This document shows positions 1-7,990 of a stretch of DNA of 64,000 nucleotides, in pieces. A program made the translations under genes and the position numbers. Position 1 is the first letter of the stretch. The number at the start of each line of letters is the position of its first letter. Source of the stretch: Paenibacillus tyrphae (GTDB lineage Bacteria; Bacillota; Bacilli; Paenibacillales; NBRC-103111); the NCBI RefSeq assembly GCF_027925525.1, contig NZ_BSDJ01000006.1:62001-126000 (forward strand). The letters are read 5' to 3'. Under the pieces are notes generated by a model that had not been told where the DNA came from, did not search any database, and saw only the letters and a list, made by a program, of their open reading frames with translations.

Positions 1-738
1 GTCGTCGATACGGTGTCGTCGGGGAATAAGCTGGTGGACAAGTATATCGAGCTGCAGCCGGACCTCATCCTTACGGATATTAACCTGGACGATATTTCCG
101 GTCTGGAGGCTTGCCGACTGATTAAGGCGAAGGGGTACGATCCTTGCATTATTGTAGTCACGGCGCTCACGGACATGAAATATGCGGAGGAAAGCTTTGA
201 GATCGATTCGCTTTCCCTGATGCTGAAGCCCGTCACCTCCGAACGGTTCAAGAAAAGCTTGGAGAAGGCGAAGAAGCATTTGACGCAGAAAAGAAAGCAG
301 TCGCCCGCAGCCGGATCCAACGACGAACGCTTGATCCGCTTCAAGCAAAAAATCTGCGATTTGGACGGGCGAACCATCCAACGGGAGCTTTATGTCAAGG
401 AGGAGAAAATTGTTTACATCTCCAAGGACAGCAAGCAGATTTTGATCAAATGGACGGATTCGCATTCGGTCCAGACGATTCATACCTCCTCCACCCTGAA
501 AGAGCTGAATGCGGCGACTTCGCCGCTTCTCTTCCAGTGTAACAAGAGCCAGTTGGTCAACGTGAGATATATTCAAAAAATTTGCGCCGATCTGATTACG
601 CCGGGCAATTACGAAATCCTGCTTTATGGCGTACCCGAATCTTTGACGCTAAGCCGCAGCTGTTTTGCCCATTTTGAGCGGGCACGCAAGCTGATGGCGG
701 AAGAAAAAGGCGTACAGGACGCGGTGTTAAGGCAGTAG
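1..738 (+). CDS. LytTR-family response regulator, 5' end missing
   Basis: The reading frame is already open at base 1, so the true start lies upstream; the GTG at 13 is unlikely to be the start. The visible N-terminal part is most of a receiver domain: an Asp in LILTDINL is the likely phospho-acceptor, VVTALTD supplies the switch region and the Lys in MLKPVT is the conserved receiver lysine. After a charged linker, roughly residues 115-235 form a LytTR DNA-binding domain, with the typical FQCNKSQLVNVRYIQKI segment near its end. It is probably the cytoplasmic partner of a histidine kinase encoded to the left. The target genes cannot be told from here. Confidence 0.9.
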   Translation, partial: VVDTVSSGNKLVDKYIELQPDLILTDINLDDISGLEACRLIKAKGYDPCIIVVTALTDMKYAEESFEIDSLSLMLKPVTSERFKKSLEKAKKHLTQKRKQSPAAGSNDERLIRFKQKICDLDGRTIQRELYVKEEKIVYISKDSKQILIKWTDSHSVQTIHTSSTLKELNAATSPLLFQCNKSQLVNVRYIQKICADLITPGNYEILLYGVPESLTLSRSCFAHFERARKLMAEEKGVQDAVLRQ

Positions 739-777
739 GAAGTTGTTTCCGTTTACCGCGTCCGCATGAGAATCAAC

Positions 778-1728
778 TTATTCTACAAGAAGCGTGATTT
801 TATGGGAGGACCGATTGCCAATTTCTTTGCCTGCAAGCTCGGTCATCGTATCCCATGGGCTGTTCATTACATAGCCGTACACCTCGTAGCGTCCCGGTTT
901 TTCCGGGGCGTTTATTTCAATTTGCCGCAAAGCCGCTTTCTCGGGGGGAGCTTCGAACCACCAGTACGGTTTGCCGTCAGGGAAAGGAAGCTGGCGGTCA
1001 TCCATCATCAGCCATACCAAATAATCATCGGCTCCTGCAAATCCGCCGGCCCGGACAGCCAGCTTTATGCTTTCATTCGGCTTCGCCCGAATGATTGTGG
1101 GGAGCGTGCCGAAATTATCTTCATTTTCAAACTGCTGATTCAACATGATCCCGCGAACGGGCATATTAGCGATTTCATACGAATGCTGATCAGAGACGGT
1201 TGAAAGCGCAAAGACGGAATTGCCTGTCTTTTTTAATGCATATCTGGCCACAATACCGAAGTAATCTTTGATTTCTTCTTCTTTTTCCGAAGGGTTCTCT
1301 TTATTGGCAACAATGTTTATAGCTAACGCGTGCAGATTGGGCGGCAGCGATGTGATCGGGAAGCGGACGGGAATCTCGGCAGACGCGCCTTTCGCCACGT
1401 TGAATTTATATTCGTTAACGGGCATGGAAAGGGCGGTTCCGGCATGAAAAGGAATTTTGACATAGTCTAGTAGAAGATAAAGAGAGAAGTTCTCATTTTG
1501 TCTGGATTCGTTAGTAAAAACAACGGTGTAATTAAATTCGTCCCTATCTTTAAGGTCCAGAAAAAAACTGGTAACCTCTTCTCCTCGCGAATCTTTCATT
1601 TTAAGACCAAAGCTTTCCGTGATGACCTTTTGCTTTGGTGGCGAGAAGGAATTGACCGCCAAGTTGAAGGCAAGTCCGATAACCGATCCGAGTATGATAC
1701 AGAGAATTAGCTTAGCAGCCTTTCGCAT
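778..1728 (-). CDS. Exported membrane-anchored protein of unknown function
   Basis: 316 residues. One hydrophobic N-terminal helix (about residues 5-26, LILCIILGSVIGLAF) acts as a signal anchor. The remainder is a soluble, beta-rich extracytoplasmic portion with alternating hydrophobic strands and a Trp-rich patch (KPYWWFEAP) near residue 255. The start is supported by AGGAGGTGAA about 8 nt before the ATG. It ends 39 bp from the end of the convergent response regulator. I do not recognise the family with certainty; the C-terminal strand pattern resembles Ig-like or DUF1616-type extracellular modules, but this is a guess. Confidence 0.8.
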   Translation of the reverse strand: MRKAAKLILCIILGSVIGLAFNLAVNSFSPPKQKVITESFGLKMKDSRGEEVTSFFLDLKDRDEFNYTVVFTNESRQNENFSLYLLLDYVKIPFHAGTALSMPVNEYKFNVAKGASAEIPVRFPITSLPPNLHALAINIVANKENPSEKEEEIKDYFGIVARYALKKTGNSVFALSTVSDQHSYEIANMPVRGIMLNQQFENEDNFGTLPTIIRAKPNESIKLAVRAGGFAGADDYLVWLMMDDRQLPFPDGKPYWWFEAPPEKAALRQIEINAPEKPGRYEVYGYVMNSPWDTMTELAGKEIGNRSSHKITLLVE

Positions 1729-1773
1729 TCCAGTTCACCTCCTAGCGATCAGCCAAATTTTTATAAAAGGGGA

Positions 1774-1803
1774 TGAATGTCTGTCCGAGTGAACAGACAT
1801 TCA
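1774..1803 (-). terminator. Hairpin after the small secreted protein gene
   Basis: An 11-bp perfect inverted repeat (TGAATGTCTGT / ACAGACATTCA) with an 8-nt loop lies immediately downstream of the minus-strand gene ending at 1812. On the minus strand it is followed by TCCCCTTTT, a weak U-tract, so it is probably an intrinsic terminator. Confidence 0.6.
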
Positions 1804-1811
1804 TGAAATGA

Positions 1812-2183
1812 TTACCGGTATACTTTAGTAGAACTATGTTTCGTTTCCCCTTTATGCGTCGCTTGATGGTACCCGGTTGCGTAATAGCCGTTGCTAGCAT
1901 ATAAGTCGCTGGACACACTGCCGGATCGTTTGGCCGATTTTGGGGCATTGCCGAGGGAGCGCTTGTCTCGATCCTTCCACGATACGTCGACGCTCAAATA
2001 ATCAACGACGCCTGATCCCACTACATACGTATTAGCATACGCATAATCGCCCGAGGTACCAAGAGTTCCTTCAATATCAACTCCGCCTACCCGGAAAACT
2101 CCCGTACTATCACTTCCTGCCAAAGCCGAGCCTGTCACGGCAACCAACAGTGCGCTTGCTACGATCGCTACTTTGCCTTTCAT
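1812..2183 (-). CDS. Small secreted protein of unknown function
   Basis: 123 residues when started at the ATG at 2183, which has GGAGGG upstream; the frame runs longer, but the longer start has no ribosome binding site. Residues 1-22 form a classic signal peptide ending SALA, with cleavage before GSD. The mature part (about 100 residues) is Gly/Ser/Tyr-rich, with a basic C-terminal half rich in Lys, His and Ser and no cysteines. I recognise no family. The flanking DNA is AT-rich and it has its own terminator, so it is probably monocistronic. A small cell-wall-associated or secreted factor is plausible but unproven. Confidence 0.7.
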   Translation of the reverse strand: MKGKVAIVASALLVAVTGSALAGSDSTGVFRVGGVDIEGTLGTSGDYAYANTYVVGSGVVDYLSVDVSWKDRDKRSLGNAPKSAKRSGSVSSDLYASNGYYATGYHQATHKGETKHSSTKVYR

Positions 2184-2408
2184 TTTGAATCCCTCCACGA
2201 ATAAAATGTTGTACTTCACTGGTTACGACGTCGTTTGTGTGAAGTGATTTCATTATTTCATACACATACAAAATTGTTCTCATTTTGGAATATCTGGTTG
2301 AAATTCCGCATTTTCTTGTTTGAAAAGTGTCGAAATGTGCCGATTCCTTAGATTCGCTCTAAACAATAAACCACATTTTATTGAGAAAAGGGGGCTAACA
2401 ACAAGTGA

Positions 2409-2437
2409 TTTACAAATATAACCTAATTTAATATAAT
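2409..2437 (+). promoter_or_regulatory. Sigma-A-type promoter of the P450 gene
   Basis: TTTACA, a 17-bp spacer, then TATAAT. It sits about 120 bp before the GTG start of the P450 gene in an AT-rich gap (2184-2555) where I see no other gene. The matches are 5/6 and 6/6 to the consensus. Confidence 0.65.
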
Positions 2438-2555
2438 TATCCTTGCATAAACTTTTATTTCTTAATACTTTTGTTCTAAACTATTTTCCATCATGGCAGA
2501 TCCGTCAATCGTCCGTCGTTGTATTTGTTTGAAAAAAACGAAGGGAGCGGTAAGT

Positions 2556-3770
2556 GTGGAGGTCGTGGAAAAGATCGTTTACCCCGATGAGATCACCGGG
2601 TTCAGCAGGGAGGAGCAGCGGTTCGAGTCTTATTCGTGGTACCGGGAGATGAGAAGGAGCCATCCGGTCTATTTCGATCCGAAGCAGAAGGTCTGGAATG
2701 TTTTTTTATACCGGGACGTGGAGCGGGTATTGTCCGATTATCATCTGTTCTCCAGTAAAAACGACCGGAGGCTGTCGCCGTTCCCGGTTATAGGAGAGGA
2801 AGAGAAAAGCTTGACCTCTATGGATCCCCCGTTGCATTCCAAAAGGCGGGGATTGGTTGCGAAAGCGTTCACCCCCAAGTCGCTTAAGACATGGGAACCG
2901 CGAATTGCTGCCGTCGCGCAATATTGGCTGGATCAAATCCGGGAGCAGGATACGATCGATCTTGTCTACGATCTGGCGATTCCTCTGCCGGTGACCGTCA
3001 TTGCGGAGCTGCTGGGCGTTCCGGCGAGCGATTGGAAGCAATTCAAGCTGTGGTCGGATGCGATTGTCACACCGGGCAGCCGCGACACCTATGCCGAAAG
3101 CGTGAAAGAAAGGACGCAGGCACTGAAGGAAATGGCGGACTATTTACGGCCTATAATCCGGGAAAAAAGAAGCCGTCCGACAGATGACATCATCTCGGAT
3201 TTGACGATCGCCGAGCTCGAAGGGGAGCGTTTGAGCGACGAAGAAATTATTCATTTTGGTATCGGGTTGCTTTTTGCAGGGAACGAGACGACAACGAGGC
3301 TGATCTCCAATGCGTTCTATTGCTTTCTGGTCGACCAGCCCGCCGCTTACCCGCTGCTCAGGAAGGAGCCATCACTCATTCCGAACGCGGTGGAAGAAGT
3401 GCTGCGTTTCCGCTCGCCTGCCCAGTTCCTGATGCGCAGAGTTGCGCAGGATACGAATGTGTTCGGCGTGGAAATGAAGGAAGGGGAATCGGTCATCGCC
3501 TGGATCGGCTCGGCCAACCGCGACGAGGAACATTTTGTTCAAGCGGAGCAGTTCGATCTGAACCGGCCGAATAATCAGCAGCACCTGTCGTTTGGGAAAG
3601 GGACGCATTTCTGTCTGGGCGCGCCGCTGGCGAGGATGGAAGCGAGCATCGGCCTGACCGAATTCATGAAGCGCTATTCCCGGCTGACTCTGCCTGAAGA
3701 TTGGAGCTTGAGCGAAAACCTCGGAGAGAGGGGATTTTTTGCCAAGTTTCCCGTCCGGATCGAGCGGTAG
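2556..3770 (+). CDS. Cytochrome P450
   Basis: A haem-thiolate monooxygenase of the soluble bacterial class (about 404 residues, the usual length). It shows the I-helix motif AGNETTT (oxygen activation), the K-helix ExxR in EEVLRF, and the haem loop FGKGTHFCLG, whose Cys (about residue 353) ligates the iron. I chose the GTG at 2556 because AGGGAG lies 8 nt upstream and it gives a normal N-terminus; the longer frame from 2493 adds 21 unconserved residues. There is no signal peptide, so it is cytoplasmic. No ferredoxin or reductase gene is adjacent, so electrons must come from elsewhere. The substrate is unknown; the layout resembles CYP109/YjiB-type enzymes that hydroxylate fatty acids or terpenoids. 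Confidence 0.95.
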   Translation: MEVVEKIVYPDEITGFSREEQRFESYSWYREMRRSHPVYFDPKQKVWNVFLYRDVERVLSDYHLFSSKNDRRLSPFPVIGEEEKSLTSMDPPLHSKRRGLVAKAFTPKSLKTWEPRIAAVAQYWLDQIREQDTIDLVYDLAIPLPVTVIAELLGVPASDWKQFKLWSDAIVTPGSRDTYAESVKERTQALKEMADYLRPIIREKRSRPTDDIISDLTIAELEGERLSDEEIIHFGIGLLFAGNETTTRLISNAFYCFLVDQPAAYPLLRKEPSLIPNAVEEVLRFRSPAQFLMRRVAQDTNVFGVEMKEGESVIAWIGSANRDEEHFVQAEQFDLNRPNNQQHLSFGKGTHFCLGAPLARMEASIGLTEFMKRYSRLTLPEDWSLSENLGERGFFAKFPVRIER

Positions 3771-3933
3771 CGCGCACGCGTTTGCCGCTTATGGAAGGGC
3801 TGCGCAAGCGGCTGAACGATTTTTCCACTTCTGCGGCCGATTCGGAGCGTTACTATAGCGTAAGCTTGACGTTATATCCGTTTGGAAGCGCTAGGCAAGA
3901 AAGTATTGAGGGTTCCCAAGCAATTCCGGTTGA

Positions 3934-3965
3934 TGTCTCCGGTTTTAATCGGAGGCATTTTTTTT
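3934..3965 (+). terminator. Intrinsic terminator after the P450 gene
   Basis: An 8-bp stem TGTCTCCG / CGGAGGCA (one G-U pair) with an 8-nt loop is followed by eight T. The 447-bp gap 3771-4217 otherwise holds only the ctaB promoter. Confidence 0.8.
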
Positions 3966-4115
3966 CTATTGTCCGCTTATCTTTATGCTTGCCGCTACTT
4001 GTATTTTCCGATGATATGCAAAAAAATATACGCAATGTCCGACGTCTCCAAGCGCGCAGCCACTCTTGTCTCTTGATGGGGGATTCGACAATATTTTGAA
4101 CAACGCCATCCGTTG

Positions 4116-4144
4116 TTGTCAAACGGTCCGCAGGTTGTTATGAT
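4116..4144 (+). promoter_or_regulatory. Sigma-A-type promoter of ctaB
   Basis: TTGTCA, a 17-bp spacer, then TATGAT: 5/6 matches to each hexamer. It lies 74 bp before the proposed GTG start of ctaB. Confidence 0.7.
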
Positions 4145-4217
4145 AAAGAGGATCTTTTTAAGAGTGAAGGATATCACAATCGTTGTCGAATTCCTCACAC
4201 AAGGGGGTTGCATAAAG

Positions 4218-5156
4218 GTGGAAAAACAGGCAAGTTTGGGGATGGGCGTAGAGACGACAGATGTTGAGGCGGATACCGCTGTCAACTCGCCGGCTACGTG
4301 GAGAGATTTTGTGAATCTTGCCAAACCCGGCATTTTATTTTCTAACGCGATTACGGCATTTGGCGGCTTTTGGGTCGCTTCCGGTTGGCATATCCAGTGG
4401 GATAAATTGATATATATGCTGCTCGGCACCGTGTTGGTGATGGCGTCCGGCTGCGTGCTGAATAACTATTTGGACCGGGACATGGACAAGAAGATGACCC
4501 GGACGCAAAAGCGTGCTACCGCAGTAGGCACCATTGCTCCGCAGACCGTATTATGGTATGGCATCGTGCTCGGCGTTCTCGGCCTATCGGTGCTATGGTT
4601 CTTGACGAATCCACTTACCGCTCTGCTCGGTTTACTCGGTTTGTTTATTTACGTATGGATTTATACCGCATGGTTTAAGCGGTCATCCGTATGGAGCACG
4701 TTCGTCGGCAGCTTTTCCGGCGCAATGCCTACGCTGCTCGGCTACTGTGCCGTTCAGGGACAGATCGATGCCGCGGGACTTATTCTGTACGGCATTATGT
4801 TCCTGTGGCAGCCGCCGCACTTCTGGGCACTTGGCATTCGCCGGATGGAAGAATACCGCGCAGCCGGCTTCCCGCTCCTGCCGGTAGTTAAAGGAACGTA
4901 CATTACCAAGATGGCGATGATCCGTTATATCGTGCTGCTCGTGCCCGTTTCGCTTCTGCTGTACTGGCTCGGTTTCGTAGGACCGCTTTACTTCTTCGCG
5001 GCAACGCTTATGGGCTTGTACTGGGCGTTTTTGAGCCTTAAAGGGTTCAAAGCGAAGGATGAAGTACAATGGGCCAAAAAAATGTTTATTTACTCCATTA
5101 ACTATTTGACCTTGCTGTATATCATCATGGTCATCAGCACCACTCCATTACCGTAG
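4218..5156 (+). CDS. ctaB: Protohaem IX farnesyltransferase (haem O synthase)
   Basis: An integral membrane prenyltransferase of the UbiA superfamily that adds a farnesyl group to haem B to give haem O, the first step towards haem A. About 312 residues with about nine membrane segments. The Asp-rich substrate loop NNYLDRDMDKKM near residue 85 is the diphosphate-Mg site, and the second polar loop LWQPPHFW follows. The GTG at 4218 is preferred, with AAGGGGG upstream, over the longer open frame from 4113. It is followed by a Sco-type copper chaperone gene, and ctaA (haem A synthase) lies 30 kb away. Together they would supply haem A for a caa3/aa3 oxidase whose subunits are not in this window. 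Confidence 0.95.
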   Translation: MEKQASLGMGVETTDVEADTAVNSPATWRDFVNLAKPGILFSNAITAFGGFWVASGWHIQWDKLIYMLLGTVLVMASGCVLNNYLDRDMDKKMTRTQKRATAVGTIAPQTVLWYGIVLGVLGLSVLWFLTNPLTALLGLLGLFIYVWIYTAWFKRSSVWSTFVGSFSGAMPTLLGYCAVQGQIDAAGLILYGIMFLWQPPHFWALGIRRMEEYRAAGFPLLPVVKGTYITKMAMIRYIVLLVPVSLLLYWLGFVGPLYFFAATLMGLYWAFLSLKGFKAKDEVQWAKKMFIYSINYLTLLYIIMVISTTPLP

Positions 5157-5189
5157 GGTATTCGCGAACGGTGCAAAACGGTGGATGAC

Positions 5190-5224
5190 AATCCCTTGGC
5201 CCCGGCCTTGGGATTTATTTTTTG
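5190..5224 (+). terminator. Terminator between ctaB and the Sco gene
   Basis: Arms AATCCCTTGGCC / GGCCTTGGGATT form a 10-bp stem with a 2x2 internal mismatch, followed by TATTTTTTT. It may attenuate transcription into the Sco gene rather than fully end it, since that gene begins 25 bp later. Confidence 0.7.
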
Positions 5225-5248
5225 AATAATGGGAAGGTGAGCGATGAT

Positions 5249-5857
5249 ATGCAGAAAACCGGTTTTAAAATCGTCGTCATGGTACTGCTGGTTGGTTTGA
5301 TCGCAACATTGGCTTATATGCTGGTCAAAGGTCCGGAGAAAAAAATCGGGGTGCTCAAAAAGGCGCCGGACTTCAAACTGGAAAACTTGGATGGCAAGAC
5401 GGTAACGTTAGCCGATACGGCAGGAAAAGCGAAGCTGGTCTATTTTTATTTTTCATATTGTCCTGACGTTTGCCCACCGACAACCTACAACCTGTCTAAA
5501 ATTCAGGACGCACTGGTGAAAAAAGGCGTGTTCGGCACGAAGACGGCGCTTCTTTCCATTACCTTTGATCCGACGAGAGATACGCCTGAACGGCTCAAGG
5601 AATTTTCCAGCCGCTTTCATCCGGATTATAAGGGCTGGTATTTCCTGCGCGGCGACGAGGCCTATACGGCGGACCTTGCCAAAAAATTTGACGTCCTCGT
5701 AGCCAAAGACCCAAAAACCGGTAATTTTACGCATACGAACTTGTTTCTACTGGTCGACGGCAAAGGCGACGTGCGCACCTACTATTCGGGCAACGACGAG
5801 AATATCGATATTGAAGGAATCGCCAACGATTTGATTCAGGTTAGCAAGGAATCCTAG
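5249..5857 (+). CDS. SCO1/SenC-family copper chaperone
   Basis: About 202 residues starting at the ATG at 5249, with AAGGTGAG upstream. Residues 8-26 are a membrane anchor. The rest is a thioredoxin-fold domain facing outward, with the copper-binding CPDVC (Cys71, Cys75) and the partner His at about 162 (FTHTNLF), the complete Cys-Cys-His site of the family. Sco proteins deliver copper to the CuA site of cytochrome oxidase subunit II, or reduce its cysteines. The position directly after ctaB fits an oxidase-assembly role (compare YpmQ in Bacillus). Confidence 0.93.
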   Translation: MQKTGFKIVVMVLLVGLIATLAYMLVKGPEKKIGVLKKAPDFKLENLDGKTVTLADTAGKAKLVYFYFSYCPDVCPPTTYNLSKIQDALVKKGVFGTKTALLSITFDPTRDTPERLKEFSSRFHPDYKGWYFLRGDEAYTADLAKKFDVLVAKDPKTGNFTHTNLFLLVDGKGDVRTYYSGNDENIDIEGIANDLIQVSKES

Positions 5858-5883
5858 GCTAATGACGAGGGCATCGATTTGAC

Positions 5884-6810
5884 ATGGCTTATTTTACGCA
5901 CATTTTGCTCAATAATGTCATTCCGCTAACCATCATGATTGCGATAGGCGTCATTTTGTACCGGGCATTCAAGCTGGATATCAAGACGCTTTCCAAATTG
6001 AATTTTTACTTATTCTCCCCGGCGCTGGTATTCAAAATGCTTTACGAATCGTCGCTGTCTCTGGCTGTTCTTGGCCAAACGCTGCTGTTTTTCGTCCTGT
6101 TTTTTGCCGCGATGTTTCTTTTGATGGAAGTCGTCATCCGTCTGCGGGGATATAAGGGTGGCATGATCCCGGCGATGCGCAATAGCGTTATTTTTTACAA
6201 CAGCGCGAACTATGCGATTCCGCTCAATCAGCTTGTGTTTGTCGGGGACGCGTTCACCTTATCGATTCAGATCATCATTATGATGATGCAGAGTCTGCTG
6301 CCGAATACATACGGCATCTATGCCGTTAATGCTTCTAAGCGCAATGATATGAAGCAGACGCTCCGTACGATCCTGACGCTGCCAGTTATCTATATCATTC
6401 CGATCGCCTTTTTGATGAAAGGGCTGCACATTCCGATCCCTGGTCCGGTATATGCTCCGATCAATTATGTATCGGATGCGTTTATTGCAACCGCTCTTTT
6501 GACGCTTGGGGTACAATTGGGGAGCATGAAATGGACGTTCAACCTGGCGGATGTCATGCTGTCAAACGTGCTAAGGCTCTGTGTGGGCCCGGCTGTCGGG
6601 TTTTTGATCGTCATGCTAATGGGGATCGAAGGGGTCATGGCGCAGGCGCTTGTGCTATCCTGCGCAGTGCCGACATCGCTGAGCAGCGTACTCATTGCCG
6701 TCGAGTACGACAATGAGCCGGAATTTTCGTCACAAGCTGTGTTTTCCTCGACGATATTTAGCATTTTTACGGTGACACTGGTTATTTATTTGATAAAATT
6801 TATGGGCTAG
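5884..6810 (+). CDS. AEC-family transporter (auxin efflux carrier fold)
   Basis: 308 residues, about ten membrane segments in two inverted halves, with the polar break in the first half around NSANYAIP and a matching C-terminal segment CAVPTSLSSVL. These are hallmarks of the AEC/BASS-like family that includes bacterial malate and other organic-acid permeases (compare YwkB/MleP). The substrate is unknown. The ribosome binding site is weak (GAGGG about 12 nt from ATG). Its TAG stop overlaps the stop of the convergent Toprim gene by 4 bp. Confidence 0.88.
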   Translation: MAYFTHILLNNVIPLTIMIAIGVILYRAFKLDIKTLSKLNFYLFSPALVFKMLYESSLSLAVLGQTLLFFVLFFAAMFLLMEVVIRLRGYKGGMIPAMRNSVIFYNSANYAIPLNQLVFVGDAFTLSIQIIIMMMQSLLPNTYGIYAVNASKRNDMKQTLRTILTLPVIYIIPIAFLMKGLHIPIPGPVYAPINYVSDAFIATALLTLGVQLGSMKWTFNLADVMLSNVLRLCVGPAVGFLIVMLMGIEGVMAQALVLSCAVPTSLSSVLIAVEYDNEPEFSSQAVFSSTIFSIFTVTLVIYLIKFMG

Positions 6811-7166
6811 AACTTCTCAAAGGTCGGGATTATTGGGGGATAGATAATAAACTCCTCCAGCCCGGCCTTTTCCAATTGTTGAATGAGATACTCGTCCGGC
6901 GTGCCTTCGACGCCGGCATAGCCACGCCGCGTATAAATTTGTTCGGCATCCGGAAACGTATCCCGAAGAATGGCGCGTATTTTTTTGCCCGAAGGGTCAT
7001 TATCCGTAAACAGGTACACATCGCACGTTCCGATCTTCTTCTTCAACTCTTCCAAACGATCCGTATTCAGCGATCCGAAGGTACAAACGATGATAATGTC
7101 CTCTGTCAGCAGGCGGCGAAGCCTGCTTTTGTCATTTTTTCCTTCCACAATAATCGCGATCGACAT
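6807..7166 (-). CDS. Toprim-domain protein (YusF-like)
   Basis: 119 residues, essentially a lone Toprim domain. It has the N-terminal glutamate in IIVEGKNDK (general acid/base), the DxD pair in LFTDNDPSGKK (Mg binding), and a C-terminal YAGVEGTPDEYLI segment like the small RNase M5/YusF group. The start is good (GGAGG, 6 nt, ATG). A role in nucleic acid cleavage, perhaps RNA maturation, is suggested by family only. It is convergent with the AEC transporter gene and overlaps it by 4 bp. Confidence 0.85.
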   Translation of the reverse strand: MSIAIIVEGKNDKSRLRRLLTEDIIIVCTFGSLNTDRLEELKKKIGTCDVYLFTDNDPSGKKIRAILRDTFPDAEQIYTRRGYAGVEGTPDEYLIQQLEKAGLEEFIIYPPIIPTFEKF

Positions 7167-7430
7167 TGACGGCCTCCGTTCCTGCAGTGAATTTTCTTTC
7201 TTGTAGTATATCCGCTTTTGCTGTCCGATCCAATCCCTCCGTGAACGTATTTCCCAGGAAATGTCGGAAACTGGCCGGAGATACGGCAGAAGAATCGACA
7301 GGAGCGTCGTTCAGAATAGTAGAGGAAAAGCAGGCTGATGAGCTTGAGGACGAGGTGTAAGACAGATACAGAAAAACCCACCGTCTGTAATGGACGACGG
7401 GGCAATCTTAGGGAACGAAGGCCAATCAGT

Positions 7431-7874
7431 TTACCTCACAAATGTCTTTCCTTTGGATACAAAATAAATCAAAAATTCTGAAAAGCTATTTGCAACGACC
7501 TCATATTCCTGATGATCTTCGTTTTCATGCTGCAAAAATAGTACTTTTCCAAAGCAGTGATCTTCTAATGACAAAACATAAGTATGTCCGTATCCATCCC
7601 CGGCAAACGGTATCTTTTTTCCAAAGTGAATCCCTTGTTTTGCATAAACTTCTAATCGCCGTTCGATAGAAAATACGTATTTTATCGGAAAAAACAAATA
7701 ACATTCATCCGGAACAGAGTGATTACCATTATGCTCCAAATAATAGGACTTAAATTCCACTGGCAATTTTGTATCTAAAGTTTTCTCTAATTCATAAAAG
7801 TCTAATTCAGTAAGTTCTTGGAGGGGCTCTTGACTGTATTTTCTGACAAACGCTATATATTCATTAAAATCCAT
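7431..7874 (-). CDS. SMI1/KNR4 (SUKH) family protein
   Basis: 147 residues. N-terminal ELEKTLDTKLPVEFKSYY and later YLFFPIKYV and FAGDGYGHTYVLSL match the SUKH fold: an alpha segment with the Leu-Pro-x-Glu/Asp motif, then beta strands ending in a Gly-Asp-Gly turn. SUKH proteins are often immunity proteins against contact-dependent toxins, but orphan copies are common. No toxin gene is next to it. The coding sequence is clearly more AT-rich than the neighbours. It starts at the ATG with AAAGGGGAC upstream. Confidence 0.85.
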   Translation of the reverse strand: MDFNEYIAFVRKYSQEPLQELTELDFYELEKTLDTKLPVEFKSYYLEHNGNHSVPDECYLFFPIKYVFSIERRLEVYAKQGIHFGKKIPFAGDGYGHTYVLSLEDHCFGKVLFLQHENEDHQEYEVVANSFSEFLIYFVSKGKTFVR

Positions 7875-7910
7875 ATTGTCCCCTTTGCTGAGGAAGATAC
7901 ATGCATTAAC

Positions 7911-7957
7911 AAAGGGCCGTTGCCCTTGTCTGCGAGAGACAAAAGAAACGGCCCTTT
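7911..7957 (-). terminator. Terminator of the SLH protein gene
   Basis: An 11-bp perfect stem AAAGGGCCGTT / AACGGCCCTTT encloses a second small hairpin (TTGTCT / AGACAA). It lies 33 bp downstream of the minus-strand SLH gene. The run of five T is on the plus-strand side, so it may work in both directions. Confidence 0.75.
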
Positions 7958-7990
7958 TTCATGGAGAGTGGTTCATGATGCGTTATACAA

